This document shows, one piece after another, positions 17,643 through 26,849 of a stretch of 64,000 nt of DNA. The position numbers and the translations under genes are program-made. Below the pieces are notes generated by a model. It saw only the letters and a list, made by a program, of their open reading frames with translations, was not told the DNA's origin and ran no database searches. Source of the stretch: an uncultured Verrucomicrobiales bacterium (GTDB lineage Bacteria > Verrucomicrobiota > Verrucomicrobiia > Verrucomicrobiales > Akkermansiaceae); the NCBI GenBank assembly GCA_947039485.1, contig CAMQZC010000004.1, positions 1-64,000 on the forward strand, given 5' to 3'. Position 1 is the first letter of the stretch, and each line of letters begins with the position of its first letter.

Positions 17643-18476
17643 TTAATGTTGTTGTTGTTTCGATAGGGTGTCGTAGATTGCATCGATGATATCCTTGTCA
17701 ATTTCTTCATTAAACTTACGAGCAAAGAAGAAGTTCTAAGTCATCGATTGTATATGTATAGGGGGCGCCTCGCAGCCAGTCAATTGCTCGTAAGGATCTC
17801 GTTGTATTGTTGTTGTCTCGGGATATATTGTCGCGAAATGGCGAGTTATAGATTGCCGTATGTTTATATATTTCATCTTGTTGATGAGGAATCGGACGCA
17901 GTTATCGGTGAGGCTGACCCAGTTAGAGCCCTTTTTGAGCTCGCCTAATTGAGTCCCTACTCGTTGGCAGCGTAGCTTACCCTGTATTCTCCACAATATG
18001 GCGTGCAGTCTATCATAATACTTGCTGCGTAGTGTCCTGAATCTTAATTTCCTTGTAAATAGGTGAATATATTGAAGTCTTGTTTTATCCCACTCTGTTG
18101 TTTGGAAACCTATAAATTCCTTGCCAGCATTCAGCTCGCAGAAGTGGTGGATTTCATCCTGACTTTTTAATGGGAGATCAACACCGCTAATTAAATGATA
18201 GTATGAATAGCTATTTGTTTTAGCTGCTGTTTCAAACAAATGTAGTTCGCATTGGATTTGCGAGACTTCGCCCCAGCGTACATCGAGGCGCTTATCAAGG
18301 ATGAATAAATTGGCGTGCTTGATGAGGCTTTTAAAGAATGCTACATCAGCATGCTTTTGTTTTTTGTCGATATGGAGGTAAATGTCGTTTCTTGAATCAT
18401 CCAGTAGAAGCAAGAGTCGCTCGAGTATGTAAAAATTCTGATGAGCGATAATAAGGTATGCATGCTTATTTTTCAT
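17643..18476 (-). pseudogene. GT14-like (core-2/I-branching) glycosyltransferase with in-frame TAG
   Basis: From ATG at 18476 the protein starts KNKHAYLIIAHQNFYILERLL and keeps DIYLHIDKKQ, YSYYHLISGVDLPLKSQDEI and KKGSNWVSLTDNCVRFL, the marks of the bacterial core-2/I-branching beta-1,6-GlcNAc transferase family. TAG occurs at 17736-17738 (codon 247), but the same frame goes on as NFFFARKFNEEIDKDIIDAI to TAA at 17643. FARKF is the family's usual C-terminal motif, so the TAG is inside the original gene, not its end. Whether the 246-aa product works is unknown. Its ATG overlaps the end of the preceding glycosyltransferase. Confidence 0.8.
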
Positions 18477-19505
18477 TTCTCCTCAATCGATTTGAGATTT
18501 TCTTCTTGACGAAGGCTATAAGCGGCAGGAGGTTAACTAGCTTGTCGAAGTCGGGTTTTGCTGATTTGCGTGCTGCTTTTGTGTAATTGCGTGTGATGAT
18601 GTCAAAATCTTCGGGGTGAGATTGCTTAAGCTCATTGAGCAGCTCCCCATTCCCTGTGGTCATGGATGCTAGGATACAATCCTCAATCATCGCTCTTCTC
18701 TGCACGCTAAAGTCGAGTCCTGTGATACGCTCTGCTTGGATGTAAAATTAATCAGACGTTTGTGGCTTTTTATAAAGAAAAAGTCAGAAAGCTCGGCATT
18801 GAACCATACGCCCCCGCTATGACGTCGATAGACAGACATGCAGCCAGGTAATTGCTTCGCTTTTCCTCTCTGGGCATGGAATAAGTCCATCATCAAGTCA
18901 CCGGGGAAAATCTTTTCAGGGAATTTGTCTTCGAATCGGTAGTCTGTTTGATTAAAGCACCAGCGGTAAACGACGCTGTTGGTGGCGTACTGTGTGCCTT
19001 CAGCTATGGTCTTGAGCTCCATAATGCCAGATTGAGAAGGTTTTAAATCTCTGGGAAAGATGTAGTCAGGCTGCTCTCCTTCCTCCCATGTCACGCGAGC
19101 GGAATGATAGCAGATGCTAAAATCGGGATTTGCCTCAAGGAAGTCCACTTGCTTTTGTAGCTTGAGTGGATCAGTCCAGTAGTCATCTCCCTCGCAAAAC
19201 GCGACATATTTACCGCGTACTTTGGGGAGTAGGTGAAGACTGGCTCTTTTTCCTTGGCTATGCTAGTTCTCTGTCTGATAGACAGGTCGCCACTGGATAT
19301 GAGGATAGCGCTCAACATATTCCCTTATGATGTCTGCGCTTTTGTCTGTCGATGCGTCATCGTGGATGAGTATCTCGATGGGGAAATTGGTTTTTTGCAT
19401 CACGAAGCCATCAAGACACTGCCTGATAAAATTCTCGTGATTCTAGACGAGGCTGTAGATGCTCAGCAGAGTCTGAGGGCGATGGGCGGTGTTATGGGCT
19501 TGCAT
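18466..19505 (-). pseudogene. family 2 glycosyltransferase with two TAGs and one frameshift (copy 2)
   Basis: Paralogue of 12298-13350. From ATG at 19505 the frame meets TAG at 19443-19445 (codon 21, before NHENFIRQCLDG; copy 1 has Phe) and TAG at 19263-19265 (codon 81, TEN-stop-HSQGK; copy 1 has Gln). It keeps EILIHDDASTDKS, FCEGDDYWTDPLKLQKQ and CMSVYRRHSGGVW. A one-base loss in the T-run at 18744-18747 then moves the last 80 residues (YIQAERITGLDF...RLRRNEK, TAA at 18466) into another frame. Three lesions make it a clear pseudogene. Confidence 0.9.
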
Positions 19506-19581
19506 GATGATTGGCGTTGCGCGGTAATCTTGACATCTCTTCTACTCATTGGATATATCTATCCGGAGGGTTTACGTAGAC

Positions 19582-19619
19582 ATATTTTGCCCAGATGAAC
19601 CACGAGAGTCCAGTTTAGT
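19582..19619. repeat. diverged ispH-leader fragment (third copy)
   Basis: ATATTTTGCCC, GATG and GAGAGTC blocks occur in the same order and spacing as at 12000-12037 (roughly 80% of positions match by eye). It sits just upstream of pseudogene copy 2, as the original leader sits near copy 1. Confidence 0.5.
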
Positions 19620-19908
19620 TGTGGTTTCTTGAGTTTTTAAATAGAGATTTTGAAAAATGCTCATCCGAGAGGACGCGCATTTTGTCTCTATGTTATTGGT
19701 GCCGTATTGTTGTATTAACTGACTGGGCGGGTGTCAAGGTGTTGTTTTTATAGTATAGTTGATCTTGTCTGAAGTTTATAATATTCTGTTTGATCGTGAA
19801 GCTTTGTTATATCTGTTCAATAGCTTTTATCATACTGGATTAGTAACGCTTTAGTGGACTCTTTATTATCGCATAGATGGTTTTTGCTATGATTGGAGTT
19901 TTGATTCC

Positions 19909-19960
19909 AATTCGAGATTCTAATTCGAGATTCTAATTCGAGATTCTAATTCGAGATTAT
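19909..19960. repeat. four 13-bp tandem repeats
   Basis: Unit AATTCGAGATTCT occurs three times exactly and once with a change, directly head to tail, ending 20 bp from the stop of the OCD-like gene. Confidence 0.95.
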
Positions 19961-19979
19961 CACATTGGGTAATATAGAT

Positions 19980-20978
19980 TTACCGCGGGAGATGGAGTCC
20001 TATATTTTCGCTGTTTAATTGTTGGTAGAAACAGTGAGAAATAGCTATATCTAGAAAGGCTAAACCCACGCTATTAAAATAAATGAACTCATCATTATTT
20101 TCTCTCCCAGGAGCTTTGCGTGCAATAATTTCGTAGAGGTTAGGGTGGATCATGTCGTCACGGAGTATACCTTCTTGATACATTTTGCTGATTGTTTGAG
20201 TTCGATGCTTAACATTCTCCCAGTCGTCGCAAACAATTTTATCCGCTTTGAGCGCTACTGCATATTCATCTTCCCATCCGCCAACGTGACAATAAAATGC
20301 TCCGTTTTTGATGCTGGATGCTTGAAGTAGCGGTGCTTGAGTACTCGTAGCGGTAACAATGATATCACAGTTTTTAGGCGCATTGCTTAGATTTGTATCA
20401 AATGTTGTGCATGAGATATCAGGATAGAGTCGTTCTAAATCTTCTTTGAGTTTTGCTTCACTTGCAGCTTGTCGAGAAACGATATGACACTGCTTTAAAT
20501 TTGGGAATACCTCTTTCATCGCGATGAAATGCATTTTTGCTTGTTCGCCTGCACCAATCAGGCAGATTGATTGTGATGATGGTTTGGCTAGGTATTTGGC
20601 AGCAACCGCACCGACGCCTGCAGTTCTAGCTGAGGTACAGTACGTACCGTCCATGATTGCAATTGGTAACCCCTTTTCTAGCTCTGACAATATGATTAGC
20701 CCCGCGACGTTTGCGATGTTGTGAAGGCTGGGGTTTTTAGGAAAAATGGATACCCATTTAACACCGCATATTTGATCGCCAAGCAAGGTGGCAGGCATAC
20801 AGTTGATTCTATTCTGACTTTCTAGATCAAATATTTGACAGATTTTTTCAGGTAGCAAAACCTGTCCTTGGCTGTATGCCAAAAATGCGGCCTCGATGAT
20901 GTTCAGAATATTTCGTATATGGCTACAGGGCGATTGAACAATATCATCGTAGCTGATGTATTTGAGGGTGGTTGTCAT
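19980..20978 (-). CDS. ornithine cyclodeaminase / mu-crystallin family (SbnB-like) dehydrogenase
   Basis: 332 aa. Family marks: KWVSIFPKNP, LPIAIMDGTYCTSARTAGVGAVAAKYLA (substrate loop, Arg/Thr-Ala pair), the NAD(P) Rossmann motif LIGAGEQAKMH, CDIIVTATST and the C-terminal DEFIYFNSVGLAFLDIAI. Members include ornithine cyclodeaminase, alanine dehydrogenase and SbnB, which oxidatively cleaves an amino-acid adduct in diaminopropionate synthesis; the substrate here cannot be read from sequence. It is 18 bp downstream of an ATP-grasp gene on the same strand and both are AT-rich, pointing to a horizontally acquired two-gene unit inside the glycan locus. Confidence 0.88.
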   Translation of the reverse strand: MTTTLKYISYDDIVQSPCSHIRNILNIIEAAFLAYSQGQVLLPEKICQIFDLESQNRINCMPATLLGDQICGVKWVSIFPKNPSLHNIANVAGLIILSELEKGLPIAIMDGTYCTSARTAGVGAVAAKYLAKPSSQSICLIGAGEQAKMHFIAMKEVFPNLKQCHIVSRQAASEAKLKEDLERLYPDISCTTFDTNLSNAPKNCDIIVTATSTQAPLLQASSIKNGAFYCHVGGWEDEYAVALKADKIVCDDWENVKHRTQTISKMYQEGILRDDMIHPNLYEIIARKAPGRENNDEFIYFNSVGLAFLDIAISHCFYQQLNSENIGLHLPR

Positions 20979-20996
20979 GCTAGTGACTCTCTATGT

Positions 20997-22247
20997 TTAG
21001 TTGTAAAGGTTAAATAAAAGATTTTCATCATGTTCATTATAAACGGCTAGAGTTGACATGATTCGGCGCTCTATATCTACTAACTCGTTCTTATTATTGC
21101 ATTCAATATGGATATATGCGAATACTTGCTGTGCGCTGCCCCAGCTCTCGATGATATCACCCTCTTGATGTACAAGAACAATCTGCTGAACTTCTTCGAA
21201 GGATTTAACCTCATCAAGCCTCTCTACTTTTACCATCTTACCTGCTTTGAGGTGAATAGGTAGAATAATATAGGTTTTTTCGTAGTTGTAACAAGGGGTT
21301 GGGATCTCCAGATTTTTGCCGAGTAATGCATATTCTATCTGATGTTGAAGTTGATCAATTTGGCTGAACTTTTTGACAGGGTAGTAAGTCAAAGACCCTC
21401 CGTACCTATAGCCCATTTCATTAAATGAGAACTCTCCGTGGTCGCAGAATGCTTCAATCCAAACAACGCCATTCTTCAAGCCTATGTCTTGGATCATGTC
21501 GATTGTTTGTTTGTTGAGCGTATTGAGATATATTTCTTCGTATAAGGAAGGGAATACTTGCAGGCTCATGATGGGAGCTCCATCATCAAAGACTTTCTTT
21601 GATGATTTATCCGACATACAACCATAATAAACAGCGCCATTGACAATCGTGTAATTGATGATGACGCTGTTTTCAAAATTCATCTTTTTTTCAATGAGTA
21701 TTTTTTTCTTCGTCGAATAATCTAGGGCATGGTTGCACGCGGCTTTGAGCTCGTCAAGATTATTACATATGGAGAAGCCTCGGCTGCCGCTACCGTCAGA
21801 TGGTTTGACGATAACAGGAAACTCGGAACTTTCGATTTGAAAAGTCTCCCAACTATCAAAATCATATTTTTTGGTGATAGGTATACCAAATTTAGTGCAG
21901 CATTGTTTAAACAATTCCTTATCATTAGTCATATCCCACTGTTTAGCACTACAGACGCAGGGCAGATTTAGTCTGTGGCAAAGTGTAATCATTTGCTCAA
22001 TGTTAAACTCATGCACGCCTGTGCAAACACCATCTATCTGGTGTTCTATGATATACTGCTCAAGTTCTGCAATATTCGCGGTGCTTATTTCTAATGTAGC
22101 ATCAGCTAGCTTCTTTGCTGGCGAACATGCATCGGATAAATAATCAGCTACCGTCGTGTGAATACCTAAGGATTTAGCGTATTGAACAATTTCGCAGGAA
22201 CCGATAGGTTTACCTCCTAAGATGAGGATTTTTTTTTCTTTTAACAT
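20997..22247 (-). CDS. ATP-grasp ligase
   Basis: 416 aa. N-terminal pre-ATP-grasp Rossmann domain (KKILILGGKPIGSCEIVQYAK), a cofactor segment EFPVIVKPSDGSGSRGFSIC with the ATP-binding Lys and Gly loop, and a metal-site strand FSFNEMGYRYGGSL (Glu/Asn). The layout is of carbamoyl-phosphate-synthase-like, BacD/PurK-type ligases that join a carboxylate to an amine through an acyl-phosphate. The acceptor is unknown. Pairing with an OCD-like dehydrogenase suggests synthesis of a small amino-acid conjugate or amidation of a glycan component. Codon use is AT-rich compared with flanking genes. Confidence 0.88.
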   Translation of the reverse strand: MLKEKKILILGGKPIGSCEIVQYAKSLGIHTTVADYLSDACSPAKKLADATLEISTANIAELEQYIIEHQIDGVCTGVHEFNIEQMITLCHRLNLPCVCSAKQWDMTNDKELFKQCCTKFGIPITKKYDFDSWETFQIESSEFPVIVKPSDGSGSRGFSICNNLDELKAACNHALDYSTKKKILIEKKMNFENSVIINYTIVNGAVYYGCMSDKSSKKVFDDGAPIMSLQVFPSLYEEIYLNTLNKQTIDMIQDIGLKNGVVWIEAFCDHGEFSFNEMGYRYGGSLTYYPVKKFSQIDQLQHQIEYALLGKNLEIPTPCYNYEKTYIILPIHLKAGKMVKVERLDEVKSFEEVQQIVLVHQEGDIIESWGSAQQVFAYIHIECNNKNELVDIERRIMSTLAVYNEHDENLLFNLYN

Positions 22248-22314
22248 AAGTGTGAATGTTTTGGTGTTTTTATGGATGAAGTTTAATGTTGTGATTTTCT
22301 TTACGATGTGATTG

Positions 22315-22981
22315 TTAAATCAGCTTGTAGTTGTTAATCATGCCGGCTGTTTTCTCTTTGCCATTAAACATGAGCACATCCAGTATAGAAAGTCCTGCGA
22401 TGAAATCTGATCCAAATTGGGAGTAGGTTTGAATTGTAGGCTGGAGAAAGGATAGCTTGACACCAGCGTCGCTGAAGTCTTGGTGTTGGTAGAGTGATTG
22501 CCCTCCGATGGCGTTTATATAGTGATTGGTAGATGTTAATTTACAGAGCTCTAGGACTTTTTCTTGTGCTGGCTTTAGGTTATCAAAATGATAACTTGAG
22601 GCTAATCGCTTGGGCGTGGCTATATCGAGATGATCACATATCATGGAGAGAGAGTGAGCCAAGTAGGGCAGCAGCTGGCGTTCTTCAAGAGTGATGATGC
22701 TGGATATTCTCCTCAAAGAAGGGTGCTTTTCTGTAGTTTTCTTCAATGCGCTTGATGAGTTTATCTGCGCGATAGAGCGTCGCTATCTCGCGCTGGCCAA
22801 TGCTACTATTGAGCGCTGCTGATTTTATGGGTAGAGAGAAGTAAGCTGCTTGCTTTTTTTCCAAAAGCCTGTTTTTAGAGTACTGCGCTGTATCGTAAAT
22901 TATATATTGATCGACAGCTGCGATGAGCTAGAAATAACCAATATATGGCAAGAAATATGGCTGCATAATGCCTAGTTTCAT
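22315..22981 (-). pseudogene. WbqC family protein, TAG plus frameshift (copy 2)
   Basis: Near-identical to 14671-15361 but with TAG at 22928-22930 (codon 18, GYF-stop-LI, where copy 1 has CAG Gln), an in-frame 18-bp deletion that removes GWCNRN, and the same frameshift after KAPFFEEN. The C-terminal part (from the frame starting at 22746) stays open to TAA at 22315. The last 15 residues differ from copy 1, marking the edge of the conserved block. Its ATG overlaps the aminotransferase TGA as in copy 1. Confidence 0.88.
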
Positions 22982-24290
22982 GACGTGATGATGCTAGTGA
23001 TTCGAACCAGTGTGCTATCTTCGATTCCGGCGTAAATAGGTAGGCAAAGGACAGTTTCTGCGAGCTTGCGCGCAACGGGGATGTGCGCAGCTTTCGCTGA
23101 GAGGGTGTTGCGATAGGCCTCGAAATCAGGGATGACAGGGTAGAAGTAGCGGCGCGCAAGGATGCCTTCAGCCTTGAGCTTGTTATAGAGCTCATCACGG
23201 CTCATGCCGTAGGCGGCCTCATCGATGTAGATGGGGAAGTAGGAGTAGTTATGCTTAACTCCTGTAATATCGGCGATACAGCGGATTCCGGGGGTGTCAG
23301 CGAGGGCTGCGCGGTAAATATTGGCAGCTTTTTTACGACTGGCGATGGCAACCTCAACTTGCTTGAGGTTGAGGAGACCGTAGGCGGCGCGTATCTCATC
23401 CATCTTGGAGTTGATGCCATGCGCGATGACGCTAAGCTCCCCTGTGAAGCCAAAGTTCTTGAGCTGGTCACTATGCTGCTTGCTCTCGGCACTGGGGCAG
23501 ATAAGGGCTCCGCCCTCCACGGTGTTGTAGACCTTGGTCGCGTGAAAGGAGAGGGTGGACATATCACCCTGTCTGAGGATGCTCTCGCCATTGACCTCGA
23601 CGGCAAAGGCGTGGGCAGCATCATAGACGACCTTGAGCCCGTACTTGTCGGCGATGGCTTGAATGGCGGATGTGTCGCATGGCGTGCCATAGACATGTAC
23701 CGCCATGATGGCGACGGTGGCAGGGGTGATGGCTTCCTCGATGAGTGCGGGATCGATGTTGCCAGTCTCCTCCTCCACGTCGACAAAGATGGGGGTGAGA
23801 CCATTCCACCAGAGTGAATGGGTGGTGGCGACAAAGGAGTAGGGGGTGGTGATGACCTCTCCACTCCGCAGATTCATCGCCTGCAGGGCTGTGATGAGGG
23901 GCAGGGTGCCATTGGTAAAGAGGCTCAGATGAGGAGTCTTGAGATAGTCGCTCAGCGCGGCCTCTAGTAGCTTGTGATAGTGGCCGTTGTTGGTGAGCCG
24001 CTTGTGCTCCCAGATATCATCAAGTAGCTCCTTGAACTCATCAAGGGGTGGCAGGAGAGGGCTGGTGACGGTGATGGGTGGATGGCTCATATGGTGACGG
24101 TGATGGATGGATTATAGCTTAGCAGAAGGGGCAGTATTTGCGTATCTTGGCAAAGACGCCTTTCTCTTCGATCGTGGAGAGTATCTCGGCGAATGAGTCA
24201 TCTTTACGTAAATGCAGTATGCCAAAATAGATAGCTGATGTCAAGAAGGCTCCAATGCTAAGTTGAGCATAGTCGGGTAGGGTGGTCAAG
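22360..24290. repeat. 1.9-kb near-identical block, copy 2
   Basis: Partner of 14720-16565. Identity fades within the wbqC-like 3' end on the left and inside the flippase tail on the right. Confidence 0.92.
22978..24090 (-). CDS. DegT/DnrJ/EryC1/StrS sugar aminotransferase (copy 2)
   Basis: 370 aa, intact and almost the same protein as copy 1 (15358-16470). Differences I see include SHPP for SQPP, EHKRL for ERKWL, KLLE for QLLE, EEETG for EVETG, VVYDAAH for VIYDAAH and VEVAIAS for IDDAIAS. The Schiff-base Lys (FHATKVYN) and PLP Asp are kept. Both copies are open while their wbqC-like partners are broken, so selection may still act on the aminotransferase or the duplication is recent. Likely role: amino-sugar nucleotide synthesis for surface glycan. 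Confidence 0.93.
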   Translation of the reverse strand: MSHPPITVTSPLLPPLDEFKELLDDIWEHKRLTNNGHYHKLLEAALSDYLKTPHLSLFTNGTLPLITALQAMNLRSGEVITTPYSFVATTHSLWWNGLTPIFVDVEEETGNIDPALIEEAITPATVAIMAVHVYGTPCDTSAIQAIADKYGLKVVYDAAHAFAVEVNGESILRQGDMSTLSFHATKVYNTVEGGALICPSAESKQHSDQLKNFGFTGELSVIAHGINSKMDEIRAAYGLLNLKQVEVAIASRKKAANIYRAALADTPGIRCIADITGVKHNYSYFPIYIDEAAYGMSRDELYNKLKAEGILARRYFYPVIPDFEAYRNTLSAKAAHIPVARKLAETVLCLPIYAGIEDSTLVRITSIITS

Positions 24291-25247
24291 CTGAGGGCAA
24301 AGGATGGGGCTGCGGACAAATGGCTCAGCGAGTGCTGCTAGGCTGATGACGGCAAAGAAGATGCCAAGCGATGAGACCTTGATGTATTTGCGGTAGGCGT
24401 TTATCAGTCGGGTCTCGTCATCTTGGATGCTAGCGAGGATGGGGTAGGTAATTTGCCCGAGGATACCAGAGACGGTGCTGACGGGGACCATGGCTAGTTG
24501 CGCACCTCTATTATAGAGACCTAGACTGGCGGTGCTGTAAAATGAGCCAATGATAAAGCTGTGAATGTTGCTATAACCTGTATCTAGTAGGCCGGAGACG
24601 GCTAAACGCGAGCCGAAGGCGAAGAATTCCTTGAATGATGTCCAAGAAAAGATAAAGCGCGGCTTCCACGGCGAGATAATCCAAACGATGATGAGGCCGA
24701 GTAGATTTGTAACAATTCCGCTAATGACGATGGACCAGTAGCTCCAGCCTGTGTAGGCGAGGTAAACGGTAATAGGCATGCCAATCATGGTGGTGATTGT
24801 GCCAATGATAGCGGGTGTTTTGAAATCTTTCCTTTTTGTGTAGAGTGTCCAATGCACCCCAGCACTGGATGTGACAAACATCATGATGGCTGAGATGCGT
24901 GTGAGCCAGATGAGCGCTGGCTCGTTAAAGATATCCGCAATCCAAGGGGCTGCGAGATAAAAAGCGCCCCCAAATACGGCATTGGACGCGATGTTGAACC
25001 AGAAGACGGTGTTGATGTCTTCCTCTGTCTCATACTGTTTTCGGATGAGCGCCTGGCCTATGCCTGCGTCTTTGAGTGTGCCTGCAATTGCGAAGAAAAT
25101 GCCTGCAAGCGCAAGGACGCCCATTTCATTAGTGGTGATGAGGCGTGCAAGGATGATGCCATAAATCATCTGTAGGGGCTGCATGGTGAACTTTTGGAGG
25201 ATCCGCCATTTTGCGCCCGTGATGGTTTCGTCTTTGATTTTTGACAT
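24119..25247 (-). pseudogene. Wzx-type flippase with internal deletion (copy 2)
   Basis: Starts at 25247 (MSKIKDETITGAKWRILQKF), the usual amphipathic start of lipopolysaccharide-type flippases, and runs through about ten membrane helices including the FAFGSRL and GLYNRGAQLA segments. After LAALAEPFV it leaves frame and ends in TAG at 24258. The C-terminal tail (QLSIGAFLTSAIYFGILHLRK...KYCPFC, TAA at 24119) continues in another frame from about 24300. The helices normally between these parts are missing, so a deletion of roughly 100 or more codons plus a frameshift has occurred. The 329-aa product may be unstable or inactive. Confidence 0.75.
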
Positions 25248-25769
25248 GGGGGATTAAAGAGTAGGCTAGCACGCTGGTTGAGGGCTGTCAAGAGATATCT
25301 AAGAGTAGATATTTTAAAGACTTTTTTCTCGATGTATGTGTTTTTCTGTGCTTGTAGGCTTTATCAAATTAGCTTATTCTCCTGAGTTTTTTAATGGTTA
25401 AATTTGTGATTTTTTAGCAGTTGGGCAGGTGCTGTTCTTTCTTGAATCATGGAATTAATAGAAGCGAGACAATCTCATGATTCAGGCTTCAACTTTGCAC
25501 CGCAGCCGCCAATAGGGGCTCAGGCTCGCCTCAAGGGGCTTGATAAAGAGTAGTTGGGACTCCTATGCCTGCCGGGCGTCAGTCATCGCGGTCGAGTAAG
25601 TAGATATAGTTGCCCGTGGCGGCAGTGATGCCTGTGTTGCGGCCTGCAGAGAGTCCTCGATTTTGCTCGTGCTTGAGGCTGATGTTAATTTTTCGGTGCC
25701 TCTGGGGCTTGTTTGTCTCTCTCTGATCTGTGGGGCTCATTAGGTACCATGTTGCCTAGCTGCCGTAGC
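25248..25769. other. gene-free region with collapsed copies of neighbouring glycosyltransferases
   Basis: 25248-25510 is AT-rich with no supported feature. 25515-25730 is a mosaic of three fragments from the GT2 and GT8 genes to the right (separate entry). No open gene. Confidence 0.7.
25515..25730. pseudogene. collapsed GT2/GT8 mosaic remnant
   Basis: 25515-25570 matches 26009-26066 (3' part of the GT2 gene at 25770-26849). 25571-25686 matches 26531-26656 (its 5' part). 25684-25727 matches 27167-27210 (5' part of the divergent GT8 gene, plus orientation). Order and orientation are those of the parent pair with the material between removed. Junctions fall at short shared words: gcagggc-like at the first and gatgt at the second. 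Confidence 0.88.
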
Positions 25770-26849
25770 TTACGATACTTGCTCTGAATTGTTTTTGTGG
25801 TAATTGAGGATGCTTTTGAGCTGGGCATCTTTGCGCAGCAGCCAATAGCGGCTGTAGATGTAGAGGAGCGCGGTGGCGATAGGGGTAGGGTACTTGCAGA
25901 GGCTGGCTGCTCGGCCGATGCGGATGTGGGCGCCCTTGCCGCCTGCTGCAATGAGGGCGCGAGGGTAGCAGCTCACATAGCGCTTGTAGTGGCGTAGTGT
26001 CTGTAGGGGGCTCAGGCTCGCCTCAAGGGGCTTGATAAAGAGTAGTTGGAACTCCCATGCCTGCAGGGCTTGGCGGTAGAGGGTGTTGCTCAGCGCATGG
26101 TGCTGCTCGCCTAGCTGTACGAGCTCGATAAAGATGCGCATGACGTGCTCAGCGCGGCGCATGATCTGCGCCCGATCTTGCCCCTTTGCGTTGGTGATGG
26201 AGCCCTCGCGCTCGAGGCGGTACCAGTAGGTCAAATCAGGGATGCCGATGATGCGAGGGCGGGTAAAGGCGACTTGCATGCTCCAGAGCTCGTCCTCGTG
26301 CAGGAGTCCTTCTGTGAAAAACAGCTTGTGCTGGATGAGAAACTCACGGGAGATGAGCTTGTTGCAGGCCATGGGGTAGTAATCGCCCCGCCAGTAGGCA
26401 TTCATCGCGTCTTGGTCGCTCAGGGCTTGGTCTACGGGGAGCCTGTGCCCCCATTCTCCACCGCTAGATTGGTCAATACAGCCAAGGGCGATGGCGCTCT
26501 CGTGCTCTGTGGCGGCTGAGAGGAGTTTTTGCAGGGCGTCAGGCAGGAGGCAATCATCGCTGTCGAGGAAGTAGATATAGTCGCCCGTGGCGGCCGCGAT
26601 GCCTGTGTTGCGGCCTGCGGAGAGTCCTCGGTTTTGCTCGTGCGTGAGGCTGATGTAGGGCCGACGATCAATCCAGTGCGCGTCAAGGTAGCGATGCGCT
26701 CGCTCAATACTACGATCCCCGCCGCAGTCGTCGATGAGGATGAGCTCTATGTCGGCTTCTTGCTCGCAGATAGAGCGTAGGCAGTCCTCGATGTAGTCCT
26801 CAACTTGATAGATGGGCAGGATGAGGCTGATGCATGGACTAGTTGGCAT
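25770..26849 (-). CDS. family 2 glycosyltransferase
   Basis: 359 aa from ATG at 26849 (alternative ATG at 26900 adds 17 residues). GT-A start SLILPIYQVEDYIEDCLRSI, nucleotide-binding LILIDDCGGDRSIE, NRGLSAGRNTGIAAATGDYIYFLDSDD with the metal-binding DSDD, and a helical C-terminus typical of capsule and O-antigen transferases (EpsJ/WcaA-like). Donor and acceptor cannot be read off. It is the first intact glycosyltransferase on the right side of the decayed region and is transcribed away from the GT8 gene. Fragments of it occur at 25515-25686. Confidence 0.9.
   Translation of the reverse strand: MPTSPCISLILPIYQVEDYIEDCLRSICEQEADIELILIDDCGGDRSIERAHRYLDAHWIDRRPYISLTHEQNRGLSAGRNTGIAAATGDYIYFLDSDDCLLPDALQKLLSAATEHESAIALGCIDQSSGGEWGHRLPVDQALSDQDAMNAYWRGDYYPMACNKLISREFLIQHKLFFTEGLLHEDELWSMQVAFTRPRIIGIPDLTYWYRLEREGSITNAKGQDRAQIMRRAEHVMRIFIELVQLGEQHHALSNTLYRQALQAWEFQLLFIKPLEASLSPLQTLRHYKRYVSCYPRALIAAGGKGAHIRIGRAASLCKYPTPIATALLYIYSRYWLLRKDAQLKSILNYHKNNSEQVS

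Larger units (their letters stand above)
19506..19979. other. AT-rich gene-free region
   Basis: No coding frame I can support. It holds a diverged third copy of the ispH leader (19582-19619), long AT-rich DNA, and four 13-bp tandem repeats directly before the stop of the next gene. Confidence 0.7.
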
